Shown here: positions 10,348-20,985 of the stretch, in pieces
Position numbering within the stretch: the first letter of the stretch is position 1
Layout of the letters: every line of letters starts with the position of its first letter
Assembly: GCA_964057225.1 (NCBI GenBank)
Contig: OZ059896.1
Coordinates: 18,844,501-18,908,500 of the forward strand
Direction: 5' to 3'
Length of the DNA stretch: 64,000 nt
From: Auanema rhodensis
Lineage: Eukaryota > Nematoda > Chromadorea > Rhabditida > Rhabditidae
Position numbers and translations under genes: made by a program
The notes under the pieces: model-generated
Told to the model about the DNA's origin: nothing
The model's input: the letters and a program-made list of their open reading frames with translations, nothing else
Databases searched by the model: none

Positions 10348-10764
10348 CGTTCCATTTAGATTCCCAATGGTTCCATGTTGAGAGATCCAAACAGACTATG
10401 AGACGATGAGTATGATTTTAAATATAAGTGTGTAATGTAAGGTGAAATAAGAAACAAAAGATGAAATATATAAAGGTTTATTGTTCGCATTATAATATAA
10501 TTATACAAAGATTAAAGCTAAAGTTAAGAAAGAGAATATAAAGAAGATAAAGAGAAAGTAAGATAATGAGATAATGAGATGCCTGAGTCTTGAGGACTCA
10601 GGTTTATATATCCATACAACTCCTACTCAGTTTACACAAATTGTTACAAAGCTTATAAAAAGTGCATCTAGAATATTCTCAGAATTGCTTAAAAACTATC
10701 TGCATTAGTTTAATAATAGCAGCTGCCATGGTCAGCTGCTTTCCTTTGAGATATGTATGTAACA
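10348..10764 (-). repeat. LTR (family B), copy 1
   Basis: A 417-bp LTR, TGTTAC...GGAACG on the minus strand. It has a TATATAAA promoter signal and a polyadenylation signal AATAAACC. It carries two hairpins: CCTGAGTC/GACTCAGG (10582-10602), just downstream of the TATA box, and AGCAGCTG/CAGCTGCT (10718-10740). It borders tRNA spacer at 10765. Confidence 0.75.
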
Positions 10765-11011
10765 AATGTAGTTGATTTTTTCATCGATTCTAGGTCTGAA
10801 AAAATAATAATATGCAATAATACTTTTATTTTAGTACCTTATGAGAAAACCTTCGGAGAATTTTTGAAATTTTCTCACTCTGAATAGGAACATTCTCGAG
10901 AATATTATCACTGCATTTGTTTTACTGCTAGTATTTTTTTCAATTGTATGAGATAATACAGAATAAAACATGTAATTTATCAGGTAATGTTTTTTTTAAA
11001 ACAAAAAATCA

Positions 11012-11084
11012 CGACCCTGGCAGGACTCGAACCTACAATCTTCGGATCCGAAGTCCGACGCCTTATCCATTAGGCCACAAGGCC
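11012..11084 (-). tRNA. tRNA-Arg(TCG), copy M2
   Basis: Consensus gene. The trailer reads GTGATTTTTTG, so the T6 stop is kept. Confidence 0.95.
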
Positions 11085-11387
11085 ATGTAAATCGCATTCA
11101 AATTAGACAATTTGTATAACCCAACCCAGTAACTCACTAAAATGTAGTTGATTTTTTCATCGATTCTAGGTCTGAAAAAATAATAATATGCAATAATACT
11201 TTTATTTTAGTACCTTATGAGAAAACCTTCGGAGAATTTTTGAAATTTTCTCACTCTGAATAGGAACATTCTCGAGAATATTATCACTGCATTTGTTTTA
11301 CTGCTAGTATTTTTTTCAATTGTATGAGATAATACAGAATAAAACATGTAATTTATCAGGTAATGATTTTTTTAAAACAAAGAATAA

Positions 11388-11460
11388 CGACCCTGGCAGG
11401 ACTCGAACCTACAATCTTCGGATCCGAAGTCCGACGCCTTATCCATTAGGCCACAAGGCC
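11388..11460 (-). tRNA. tRNA-Arg(TCG), copy M3
   Basis: Consensus gene. The trailer TTATTCTTTG breaks the T6 run with a C; the first run of four T lies a few bases further on. Confidence 0.95.
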
Positions 11461-11763
11461 ATGCAAATCGCATTCAAATTAGACAATTTGTATAACCCAA
11501 CCCAGTAACTCACTAAAATGTAGTTGATTTTTTCATCGATTCTAGGTCTGAAAAAATGATAATATGAAATAATACTTTTATTTTAGTACCTTATGAGAAA
11601 ACCTTCTTGAAATTTTAGATATTTTCTCACTCTGAATAGGAACATTCTCGAGAATATTAACACTACATTTGTTTTACTGCTAGTATTTTTTTCAATTGTT
11701 TGAGATAATACAGAATAACACATGTAAACTATCAGGTAATGATTTTTTTAAAACAAAAAATAA

Positions 11764-11836
11764 CGACCCTGGCAGGACTCGAACCTACAATCTTCGGATC
11801 CGAAGTCCGACGCCTTATCCATTAGGCCACAAGGCC
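11764..11836 (-). tRNA. tRNA-Arg(TCG), copy M4
   Basis: Consensus gene; the counterpart of M1 in the second 3670-bp copy. Confidence 0.95.
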
Positions 11837-12139
11837 ATGTAAATCGCATTCAAATTAGACAATTTGTATAACCCAACCCAGTAACTCACTAAAATGTAGT
11901 TGATTTTTTCATCGATTCTAGGTCTGAAAAAATAATAATATGCAATAATACTTTTATTTTAGTACCTTATGAGAAAACCTTCGGAGAATTTTTGATATTT
12001 TCTCACTCTGAATAGGAACATTCTCGAGAATATTATCACTGCATTTGTTTTACTGCTAGTATTTTTTTCAATTGTATGAGATAATACAGAATAAAACATG
12101 TAATTTATCAGGTAATGATTTTTTTAAAACAAAAAATAA

Positions 12140-12169
12140 CGACCCTGGCAGGACTCGAACCTACAATCT
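12140..12169 (-). pseudogene. tRNA-Arg(TCG) fragment, 3' half (second copy)
   Basis: Cut at the same base as the fragment at 8470-8499. Confidence 0.9.
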
Positions 12170-13588
12170 ACGACAGCACATTTAAAAGATATTGAAGAAG
12201 TCTTGGAAGCAGTAACTCAAATAGGATTCAAAATAAAACTGAAGAAATGCGCATTCGCAAGAAAGGAAGTAAAATTTCTAGGATACATAGTTGGACAAGA
12301 AGGAATTAAACCGGACCCACATAAAATTAAGGCAATACAAGATTATCCCCAACCAAAATCAACAACAGGAGTAAGAGCTTTCATGGGAGTAGTAAACTAC
12401 TTCAGAAGGTTCATAAAGAACGCTGCAGGAATAGCAACACCACTCTACAACCTCACTCGGAAAGACACTCCGTTCAAATGGACAGAAGAAGAAGAAATTG
12501 CTTTTAATACTTTGAAGAAAACATTGACTCAAGCACCTGTGTTACAAGCACCAATCCCGAAGCGACCATATGTTATTGAAAGTGATGGAAGTATGATAGC
12601 AGTTGGCGCTGTACTACTTCAAGCGAAAGACGATCAAGAACCATTACATCCAATAGCTTTTGCTAGTCGGAAACTCAACAAAGCTGAAAGGAATTATCCA
12701 CCAATAGAAGTAGAAGCATTAGCTCTTACATTCGCCGTCAAACAATTTCGCACCTACATACTAGGAACAGCAACCAAAATTATCACGGACCATAGACCAC
12801 TCACTAGTTTAATGACTAGAAAGGATTTAATAGGTCGTTTAGCAAAATTTCAAATTGTTTTACAAGAATACGATATTGAAATTATCTACAGACCAGGAAA
12901 ATTAAACAGTGTATGTGACGCATTATCACGATATTTTGAAGATGAAATCAACGAAGCAAAACCACCAGCAAAGAAGAAAAACGAAAGAAAAACGACGGAA
13001 GATACTATTCATCAGATAAACACCTTCACGATAGCAGATATTCGATCAGTTCAGAATCAATCAAATTGGATAAAAGAAACTATGGATAAAATAAAGAATA
13101 ATACAGCTGGACGACAACTGACGGACAGATATATTGTGTACAACGATGTACTATACTCAAAACCAAAAAGAAGCCTACAAGTACCACGAACAATTTTACC
13201 ACGAGAAGAGCACATAATTAATCCAATTATGAAGAAATTTCATGAAGATCCGACACTCGGAGCTCATCTAGGAATAAACAAAACAATGGACTCAATATCA
13301 AGACGATTTACATGGACTGGAATGCAAGAAGACATTACAAACTACATCAACAGATGTCTTGCTTGTGCGAAAAGAAAGAACAACCCTCACGAAGCAACGG
13401 TGAAACCAATGAAAAATTTTCCAACATCAACAAAACCATGGCAAAGAGTACACATGGATATACTCGGACCATTACCTAGGACAGAACAAGAAAACAGATA
13501 TGTTCTTTCAATTCAAGATTCTTTTTCAAAATGGATAATCGCAATTCCGCTAATCAGACAAACAGATTCAGATAATATGATAAGATGA
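12170..13588 (+). pseudogene. Ty3/gypsy pol fragment, duplicate copy
   Basis: The predicted protein is identical to that of 8500-9918, with the same start junction and the same TGA after the first part of the integrase core. Identity at protein level and exact spacing show it was copied with its tRNA flanks and not inserted independently. Confidence 0.9.
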
Positions 13589-13997
13589 TTAAGATTGAGA
13601 GGTATAGAAGCAATATTCTTTTTTTATTTCTTAATTCTAAATTAATTTTATAAAGAACTTAACTATTTTTGTTCAAAAAATGTGAAAATAAACTTATAAT
13701 TCTTAGAAAAGTTAATTATTGAATTTGAATAATTTTCGTATATAGGATTTTGGATAGAGAGAATGATAAATGATATAAGTACTCTTATGAATAATTGAAA
13801 ATGATTTATGAGAATATAATGAATGGAAAACTGAGTTTTTGTAAAGAGTTTTTGGATATAATTTTTTAATAGAAAAGTTTTAGAGTTTTTAAGAAAATAT
13901 TATAAGCTAACTTTAAGAGAGAGATAAGATTTTTAATTGAATGAGAGATGTAGACGGTAGCGCTTGAGTTCCTTTACGAGATCCTGTCCAAAAGGAA
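13589..13997 (-). other. Non-coding leader-like sequence, copy 2
   Basis: Matches 9919-10327; no ORF. Confidence 0.5.
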
Positions 13998-14017
13998 GGA
14001 TCTCGGTGGAACCTCCA
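13998..14017 (-). other. Primer binding site matching tRNA-Gln, copy 2
   Basis: Same sequence and position relative to the LTR as at 10328-10347. Confidence 0.8.
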
Positions 14018-14434
14018 CGTTCCATTTAGATTCCCAATGGTTCCATGTTGAGAGATCCAAACAGACTATGAGACGATGAGTATGATTTTAAATATAAGTG
14101 TGTAATGTAAGGTGAAATAAGAAACAAAAGATGAAATATATAAAGGTTTATTGTTCGCATTATAATATAATTATACAAAGATTAAAGCTAAAGTTAAGAA
14201 AGAGAATATAAAGAAGATAAAGAGAAAGTAAGATAATGAGATAATGAGATGCCTGAGTCTTGAGGACTCAGGTTTATATATCCATACAACTCCTACTCAG
14301 TTTACACAAATTGTTACAAAGCTTATAAAAAGTGCATCTAGAATATTCTCAGAATTGCTTAAAAACTATCTGCATTAGTTTAATAATAGCAGCTGCCATG
14401 GTCAGCTGCTTTCCTTTGAGATATGTATGTAACA
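14018..14434 (-). repeat. LTR (family B), copy 2
   Basis: Matches 10348-10764 and also borders spacer sequence at its right end. Confidence 0.75.
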
Positions 14435-14681
14435 AATGTAGTTGATTTTTTCATCGATTCTAGGTCTGAAAAAATAATAATATGCAATAATACTTTTATT
14501 TTAGTACCTTATGAGAAAACCTTCGGAGAATTTTTGAAATTTTCTCACTCTGAATAGGAACATTCTCGAGAATATTATCACTGCATTTGTTTTACTGCTA
14601 GTATTTTTTTCAATTGTATGAGATAATACAGAATAAAACATGTAATTTATCAGGTAATGTTTTTTTTAAAACAAAAAATCA

Positions 14682-14754
14682 CGACCCTGGCAGGACTCGA
14701 ACCTACAATCTTCGGATCCGAAGTCCGACGCCTTATCCATTAGGCCACAAGGCC
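14682..14754 (-). tRNA. tRNA-Arg(TCG), copy M5
   Basis: Consensus gene; counterpart of M2. Confidence 0.95.
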
Positions 14755-15057
14755 ATGTAAATCGCATTCAAATTAGACAATTTGTATAACCCAACCCAGT
14801 AACTCACTAAAATGTAGTTGATTTTTTCATCGATTCTAGGTCTGAAAAAATAATAATATGCAATAATACTTTTATTTTAGTACCTTATGAGAAAACCTTC
14901 GGAGAATTTTTGAAATTTTCTCACTCTGAATAGGAACATTCTCGAGAATATTATCACTGCATTTGTTTTACTGCTAGTATTTTTTTCAATTGTATGAGAT
15001 AATACAGAATAAAACATGTAATTTATCAGGTAATGATTTTTTTAAAACAAAGAATAA

Positions 15058-15130
15058 CGACCCTGGCAGGACTCGAACCTACAATCTTCGGATCCGAAGT
15101 CCGACGCCTTATCCATTAGGCCACAAGGCC
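15058..15130 (-). tRNA. tRNA-Arg(TCG), copy M6
   Basis: Consensus gene; counterpart of M3, with the TTATTCTTTG trailer. Confidence 0.95.
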
Positions 15131-15433
15131 ATGCAAATCGCATTCAAATTAGACAATTTGTATAACCCAACCCAGTAACTCACTAAAATGTAGTTGATTT
15201 TTTCATCGATTCTAGGTCTGAAAAAATGATAATATGAAATAATACTTTTATTTTAGTACCTTATGAGAAAACCTTCTTGAAATTTTAGATATTTTCTCAC
15301 TCTGAATAGGAACATTCTCGAGAATATTAACACTACATTTGTTTTACTGCTAGTATTTTTTTCAATTGTTTGAGATAATACAGAATAACACATGTAAACT
15401 ATCAGGTAATGATTTTTTTAAAACAAAAAATAA

Positions 15434-15506
15434 CGACCCTGGCAGGACTCGAACCTACAATCTTCGGATCCGAAGTCCGACGCCTTATCCATTAGGCCAC
15501 AAGGCC
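15434..15506 (-). tRNA. tRNA-Arg(TCG), copy M7
   Basis: Consensus gene. Confidence 0.95.
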
Positions 15507-15809
15507 ATGTAAATCGCATTCAAATTAGACAATTTGTATAACCCAACCCAGTAACTCACTAAAATGTAGTTGATTTTTTCATCGATTCTAGGTCTGAAAA
15601 AATAATAATATGCAATAATACTTTTATTTTAGTACCTTATGAGAAAACCTTCGGAGAATTTTTGAAATTTTCTCACTCTGAATAGGAACATTCTCGAGAA
15701 TATTATCACTGCATTTGTTTTACTGCTAGTATTTTTTTCAATTGTATGAGATAATACAGAATAAAACATGTAATTTATCAGGTAATGATTTTTTTAAAAC
15801 AAAAAATAA

Positions 15810-15882
15810 CGACCCTGGCAGGACTCGAACCTACAATCTTCGGATCCGAAGTCCGACGCCTTATCCATTAGGCCACAAGGCC
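15810..15882 (-). tRNA. tRNA-Arg(TCG), copy M8
   Basis: Consensus gene; this is the intact version of the position cut by the retroelement at 8499 and 12169. Confidence 0.95.
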
Positions 15883-16185
15883 ATGTAAATCGCATTCAAA
15901 TTAGACAATTTGTATAACCCAACCCAGTAACTCACTAAAATGTAGTTGATTTTTTCATCGATTCTAGGTCTGAAAAAATAATAATATGCAATAATACTTT
16001 TATTTTAGTACCTTATGAGAAAACCTTCGGAGAATTTTTGAAATTTTCTCACTCTGAATAGGAACATTCTCGAGAATATTATCACTGCATTTGTTTTACT
16101 GCTAGTATTTTTTTCAATTGTATGAGATAATACAGAATAAAACATGTAATTTATCAGGTAATGATTTTTTTAAAACAAAGAATAA

Positions 16186-16258
16186 CGACCCTGGCAGGAC
16201 TCGAACCTACAATCTTCGGATCCGAAGTCCGACGCCTTATCCATTAGGCCACAAGGCC
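16186..16258 (-). tRNA. tRNA-Arg(TCG), copy M9
   Basis: Consensus gene; TTATTCTTTG trailer. Confidence 0.95.
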
Positions 16259-16561
16259 ATGCAAATCGCATTCAAATTAGACAATTTGTATAACCCAACC
16301 CAGTAACTCACTAAAATGTAGTTGATTTTTTCATCGATTCTAGGTCTGAAAAAATGATAATATGAAATAATACTTTTATTTTAGTACCTTATGAGAAAAC
16401 CTTCTTGAAATTTTAGATTTTTTCTCACTCTGAATAGGAACATTCTCGAGAATATTAACACTACATTTGTTTTACTGCTAGTATTTTTTTCAATTGTTTG
16501 AGATAATACAGAATAACACATGTAAACTATCAGGTAATGATTTTTTTAAAACAAAAAATAA

Positions 16562-16634
16562 CGACCCTGGCAGGACTCGAACCTACAATCTTCGGATCCG
16601 AAGTCCGACGCCTTATCCATTAGGCCACAAGGCC
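16562..16634 (-). tRNA. tRNA-Arg(TCG), copy M10
   Basis: Consensus gene. Confidence 0.95.
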
Positions 16635-16937
16635 ATGTAAATCGCATTCAAATTAGACAATTTGTATAACCCAACCCAGTAACTCACTAAAATGTAGTTG
16701 ATTTTTTCATCGATTCTAGGTCTGAAAAAATAATAATATGAAATAATACTTTTATTTTAGTACCTTATGAGAAAACCTTCGGGAAATTTTTGATATTTTC
16801 TCACTCTGAATAGGAACATTCTCGAGAATATTATCACTGCATTTGTTTTACTGCTAGTATTTTTTTCAATTGTTTGAGATAATACAGAATAAAACATGTA
16901 ATTTATCAGGTAATGATTTTTTTAAAACAAAAAATAA

Positions 16938-17010
16938 CGACCCTGGCAGGACTCGAACCTACATTCTTCGGATCCGAAGTCCGACGCCTTATCCATTAGG
17001 CCACAAGGCC
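16938..17010 (-). tRNA. tRNA-Arg(TCG), copy M11
   Basis: One change in the variable loop (AGATT to AGAAT); pairing is unaffected. Confidence 0.93.
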
Positions 17011-17313
17011 ATGTAAATCGCATTCAAATTAGACAATTTGTATAACCCAACCCAGTAACTCACTAAAATGTAGTTGATTTTTTCATCGATTCTAGGTCTG
17101 AAAAAATAATAATATGCAATAATACTTTTATTTTAGTACCTTATGAGAAAACCTTCGGAGAATTTTTGAAATTTTCTCACTCTGAATAGGAACATTCTCG
17201 AGAATATTATCACTGCATTTGTTTTACTGCTAGTATTTTTTTCAATTGTATGAGATAATACAGAATAAAACATGTAATTTATCAGGTAATGATTTTTTTA
17301 AAACAAAGAATAA

Positions 17314-17386
17314 CGACCCTGGCAGGACTCGAACCTACAATCTTCGGATCCGAAGTCCGACGCCTTATCCATTAGGCCACAAGGCC
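17314..17386 (-). tRNA. tRNA-Arg(TCG), copy M12
   Basis: Consensus gene; TTATTCTTTG trailer. Confidence 0.95.
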
Positions 17387-17689
17387 ATGCAAATCGCATT
17401 CAAATTAGACAATTTGTATAACCCAACCCAGTAACTCACTAAAATGTAGTTGATTTTTTCATCGATTCTAGGTCTGAAAAAATGATAATATGAAATAATA
17501 CTTTTATTTTAGTACCTTATGAGAAAACCTTCTTGAAATTTTAGATTTTTTCTCACTCTGAATAGGAACATTCTCGAGAATATTAACACTACATTTGTTT
17601 TACTGCTAGTATTTTTTTCAATTGTTTGAGATAATACAGAATAACACATGTAAACTATCAGGTAATGATTTTTTTAAAACAAAAAATAA

Positions 17690-17762
17690 CGACCCTGGCA
17701 GGACTCGAACCTACAATCTTCGGATCCGAAGTCCGACGCCTTATCCATTAGGCCACAAGGCC
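17690..17762 (-). tRNA. tRNA-Arg(TCG), copy M13
   Basis: Consensus gene. Confidence 0.95.
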
Positions 17763-18065
17763 ATGTAAATCGCATTCAAATTAGACAATTTGTATAACCC
17801 AACCCAGTAACTCACTAAAATGTAGTTGATTTTTTCATCGATTCTAGGTCTGAAAAAATAATAATATGAAATAATACTTTTATTTTAGTACCTTATGAGA
17901 AAACCTTCGGGAAATTTTTGATATTTTCTCACTCTGAATAGGAACATTCTCGAGAATATTATCACTGCATTTGTTTTACTGCTAGTATTTTTTTCAATTG
18001 TTTGAGATAATACAGAATAAAACATGTAATTTATCAGGTAATGATTTTTTTAAAACAAAAAATAA

Positions 18066-18138
18066 CGACCCTGGCAGGACTCGAACCTACAATCTTCGGA
18101 TCCGAAGTCCGACGCCTTATCCATTAGGCCACAAGGCC
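18066..18138 (-). tRNA. tRNA-Arg(TCG), copy M14
   Basis: Consensus gene; the upstream flank has TTCTAATT in place of TTCAAATT. Confidence 0.95.
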
Positions 18139-18442
18139 ATGTAAATCGCATTCTAATTAGACAATTTGTATAACCCAACCCAGTAACTCACTAAAATGTA
18201 GTTAATTTTTTTTATCGATTCTAGGTCTGAAAAAATAATAATATGCAATAATACTTTTATTTTAGTACCTTATGAGAAAACCTTCGGAGAATTTTTGAAA
18301 TTTTCTCACTCTGAATAGGAACATTCTCGAGAATATTATCACTGCATTTGTTTTACTGCTAGTATTTTTTTCAATTGTATGAGATAATACAGAATAAAAC
18401 ATGTAATTTATCAGGTAATGATTTTTTTAAAACAAAAAATAA

Positions 18443-18515
18443 CGACCCTGGCAGGACTCGAACCTACAATCTTCGGATCCGAAGTCCGACGCCTTATCCA
18501 TTAGGCCACAAGGCC
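18443..18515 (-). tRNA. tRNA-Arg(TCG), copy M15
   Basis: Consensus gene. Confidence 0.95.
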
Positions 18516-18818
18516 ATGTAAATCGCATTCAAATTAGACAATTTGTATAACCCAACCCAGTAACTCACTAAAATGTAGTTGATTTTTTCATCGATTCTAG
18601 GTCTGAAAAAATAATAATATGAAATAATACTTTTATTTTAGTACCTTATGAGAAAACCTTCGGGAAATTTTTGATATTTTCTCACTCTGAATAGGAACAT
18701 TCTCGAGAATATTATCACTGCATTTGTTTTACTGCTAGTATTTTTTTCAATTGTTTGAGATAATACAGAATAAAACATGTAATTTATCAGGTAATGATTT
18801 TTTTAAAACAAAAAATAA

Positions 18819-18891
18819 CGACCCTGGCAGGACTCGAACCTACAATCTTCGGATCCGAAGTCCGACGCCTTATCCATTAGGCCACAAGGCC
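18819..18891 (-). tRNA. tRNA-Arg(TCG), copy M16
   Basis: Consensus gene; same TTCTAATT flank as M14. Confidence 0.95.
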
Positions 18892-19177
18892 ATGTAAATC
18901 GCATTCTAATTAGACAATTTGTATAACCCAACCCAGTAACTCACTAAAATGTAGTTAATTTTTTTTATTGATTCTAGGTCTGAAAAAATAATAATATGAA
19001 ATAATACTTTTATTTTAGTACCTTATGAGAAAACCTTCGGAAAATTTTTGTTATTTTCTCACTCTGTATAGGAACATTCTCGAGAATATTATCACTGCAT
19101 TTTTTTCAATTGTATGAGATAATACAGAATAAAACATGTAAACTATCAGGTAATAATTTTTTTAAAACAAAAAATAA

Positions 19178-19250
19178 CGACCCTGGCAGGACTCGAACCT
19201 ACAATCTTCGGATCCGAAGTCCGACGCCTTATCCATTAGGCCACAAGGCC
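19178..19250 (-). tRNA. tRNA-Arg(TCG), copy M17
   Basis: Consensus gene; the last minus-strand copy before the inversion. Its 3' spacer is shortened. Confidence 0.95.
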
Positions 19251-19478
19251 ATGTAAATCGCATTCAAATTAGACAATTTGTATAACCCAACCCAGTAACT
19301 CACTAAAATGTAGTTGAATTTTTTTATCGATTCTAGGTCTGAAAAAATAATAATATGAATTAATTCTTTTATTTTAGTACCTTATGAGAAAACCTTCGGG
19401 AAATTTTTGATATTATCACTGCATTTTCTTCAATTGTATGAGATAATACAGAATAAAACATGTAAACTATCAGGTAAT

Positions 19479-19500
19479 AACTGTTTGTTTCAAAAAAATC
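19479..19500. other. Array inversion junction
   Basis: A 22-bp interval separates ATGTAAACTATCAGGTAAT (left) from its reverse complement starting at 19501. Unit sequence runs leftwards on one side and rightwards on the other, and the tRNA gene expected here is missing. Confidence 0.9.
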
Positions 19501-19585
19501 ATTACCTGATAGTTTACATGTTTTATTCTGTATTATCTCATACAATTGAAAAAAATACTAGCAGTAAAACAAATGCAGTGATAAT

Positions 19586-19597
19586 ATTCTCGAGAAT
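19586..19597. repeat. Conserved spacer palindrome (example)
   Basis: ATTCTCGAGAAT, followed by GTTCC. It recurs at the same place in most units; a common variant reads CGAAAATG. Confidence 0.8.
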
Positions 19598-19746
19598 GTT
19601 CCTATACAGAGTGAGAAAATATCAAAAATTTCCCGAAGGTTTTCTCATAAGGTACTAAAATAAAAGTATTAATTCATATTATTATTTTTTCAGACCTAGA
19701 ATCGATAAAAAAAATAAACTACATTTTAGTGAGTTACTGGGTTGGG

Positions 19747-19754
19747 TTATACAA
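19747..19754 (+). promoter_or_regulatory. TATA-like element 35 bp upstream of tRNA (example)
   Basis: TTATACAA at -35 to -28 from the mature 5' end, conserved in essentially every unit. The position fits TFIIIB contact. The role is inferred. Confidence 0.5.
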
Positions 19755-19781
19755 ATTGTCTAATTTGAATGCGATTTACAT

Positions 19782-19854
19782 GGCCTTGTGGCCTAATGGA
19801 TAAGGCGTCGGACTTCGGATCCGAAGATTGTAGGTTCGAGTCCTGCCAGGGTCG
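19782..19854 (+). tRNA. tRNA-Arg(TCG), copy P1
   Basis: Consensus gene; the first plus-strand copy. Box B lies at 19833-19843. Confidence 0.95.
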
Positions 19855-19857
19855 TTA

Positions 19858-19863
19858 TTTTTT
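19858..19863 (+). terminator. Pol III T6 terminator (example)
   Basis: Six T begin four bases after the discriminator. The same T6 follows most copies; exceptions are T4 after P30, T5 after R30 and R33, and interrupted runs after M3, M6, M9 and M12. Confidence 0.85.
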
Positions 19864-20158
19864 GTTTCAAAAAAATCATTACCTGATAGTTTACATGTTT
19901 TATTCTGTATTATCTCATACAATTGAAAAAAATACTAGCAGTAAAACAAATGCAGTGATAATATTCTCGAGAATGTTCCTATACAGAGTGAGAAAATATC
20001 AAAAATTTCCCGAAGGTTTTCTCATAAGGTACTAAAATAAAAGTATTATTTCATATTATTATTTTTTCAGACCTAGAATCGATAAAAAAAATCAACTACA
20101 TTTTAGTGAGTTACTGGATTGGGTTATACAAATTGTCTAATTTGAATGCGATTTAGAT

Positions 20159-20231
20159 GGCCTTGTGGTCTAATGGATAAGGCGTCGGACTTCGGATCCG
20201 AAGATTGTAGGTTCGAGTCCTGCCAGGGTCG
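20159..20231 (+). tRNA. tRNA-Arg(TCG), copy P2
   Basis: C11 to T in the D stem, giving a U-G pair; 5' flank TTAGAT in place of TTACAT. Confidence 0.94.
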
Positions 20232-20535
20232 TTATTTTTTGTTTTAAAAAAATCATTACCTGATAGTTTACATGTGTTATTCTGTATTATCTCAAACAAT
20301 TGAAAAAAATACTAGCAATAAAACAAATGCAGTGATAATATTCTCGAAAATGTTCCTATTCAGAGTGAGAAAACATCAAAAATTTCCCGAAGGTTTTCTC
20401 ATAAGGTACTAAAATAAAAGTATTATTTCATATTATTATTTTTTCAGACCTAGAATCGATAAAAAAAATCAACTACATTTTAGTGAGTTACTGCATTGGG
20501 TTATACAAATTGTCTAATTTGAATGCGATTTAGAT

Positions 20536-20608
20536 GGCCTTGTGGTCTAATGGATAAGGCGTCGGACTTCGGATCCGAAGATTGTAGGTTCGAGTCCTGC
20601 CAGGGTCG
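20536..20608 (+). tRNA. tRNA-Arg(TCG), copy P3
   Basis: Same T11 variant as P2. Confidence 0.94.
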
Positions 20609-20912
20609 TTATTTTTTGTTTTAAAAAAATCATTACCTGATAGTTTACATGTGTTATTCTGTATTATCTCAAACAATTGAAAAAAATACTAGCAATAAAA
20701 CAAATGCAGTGATAATATTCTCGAAAATGTTTCTATTCAGAATGAGAAAACATCAAAAATTTCCCGAAGGTTTTCTCATAAGGTACTAAAATAAAAGTAT
20801 TATTTCATATTATTATTTTTTCAGACCTAGAATCGATAAAAAAAATCTACTACTTTTTAGTGAGTTACTGGGTTGGGTTATACAAATTGTCTAATTTGAA
20901 TGCGATTTACAT

Positions 20913-20985
20913 GGCCTTGTGGCCTAATGGATAAGGCGTCGGACTTCGGATCCGAAGATTGTAGGTTCGAGTCCTGCCAGGGTCG
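20913..20985 (+). tRNA. tRNA-Arg(TCG), copy P4
   Basis: Consensus gene. Confidence 0.95.

Larger units (their letters stand above)
8500..10764. mobile_element. Rearranged LTR-element fragment, copy 1
   Basis: A plus-strand pol fragment (8500-9918) is joined to a minus-strand leader, primer site and LTR (up to 10764), so the two parts point at each other. The left border cuts a tRNA gene and the right border lies in a spacer about 60 bp upstream of where a tRNA would begin. The insertion therefore replaced roughly 100 bp of a unit instead of making a clean target duplication. Confidence 0.8.
8094..11763. repeat. 3670-bp tandem duplication, first copy
   Basis: This block holds one intact tRNA unit, a half tRNA, the retroelement fragment 8500-10764 and two further tRNA units. 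It recurs at 11764-15433 with only a few substitutions, all seen in the spacers; the 461-residue pol ORF is identical in both. Confidence 0.9.
12170..14434. mobile_element. Rearranged LTR-element fragment, copy 2
   Basis: Same plus-strand pol and minus-strand leader-LTR layout as the first copy. Confidence 0.8.
11764..15433. repeat. 3670-bp tandem duplication, second copy
   Basis: The same order as 8094-11763, with every landmark shifted by exactly 3670 bp (half tRNA 8470 to 12140, pol 8500 to 12170, LTR 10348 to 14018). Confidence 0.9.
7849..19478 (-). repeat. tRNA-Arg(TCG) tandem array, minus-strand block
   Basis: Units of about 376-377 bp hold a 73-bp tRNA-Arg gene plus about 304 bp of spacer. 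Seventeen genes are intact and two are cut by a retroelement fragment. Spacers share a TATA-like TTATACAA near -35 of each gene, a T-rich 3' flank, and a conserved ATTCTCGAGAAT palindrome. Positions 15058-18065 show a three-unit, 1128-bp higher-order repeat, visible because the unit with trailer TTATTCTTTG and 5' flank ATGC recurs at 15058, 16186 and 17314. Near the right end (19050-19440) the spacers lose short blocks, as expected at an array edge. Confidence 0.95.

Noticed and set aside
8500..10764. Treating this as a complete, target-duplicated LTR insertion
   Set aside because: Only one LTR, opposed orientations of its parts and unmatched borders show a rearranged fragment.
11320..11508. 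62-residue ORF recurring in several units on the strand opposite the tRNA
   Set aside because: It reads through the antisense strand of the tRNA gene and is open only by chance in some units.
19769..20035. Family of 88-97 residue plus-strand ORFs recurring once per unit in many units
   Set aside because: Each runs straight through the tRNA gene and spacer. The recurrence reflects the repeat; many units break the frame with indels or stops.
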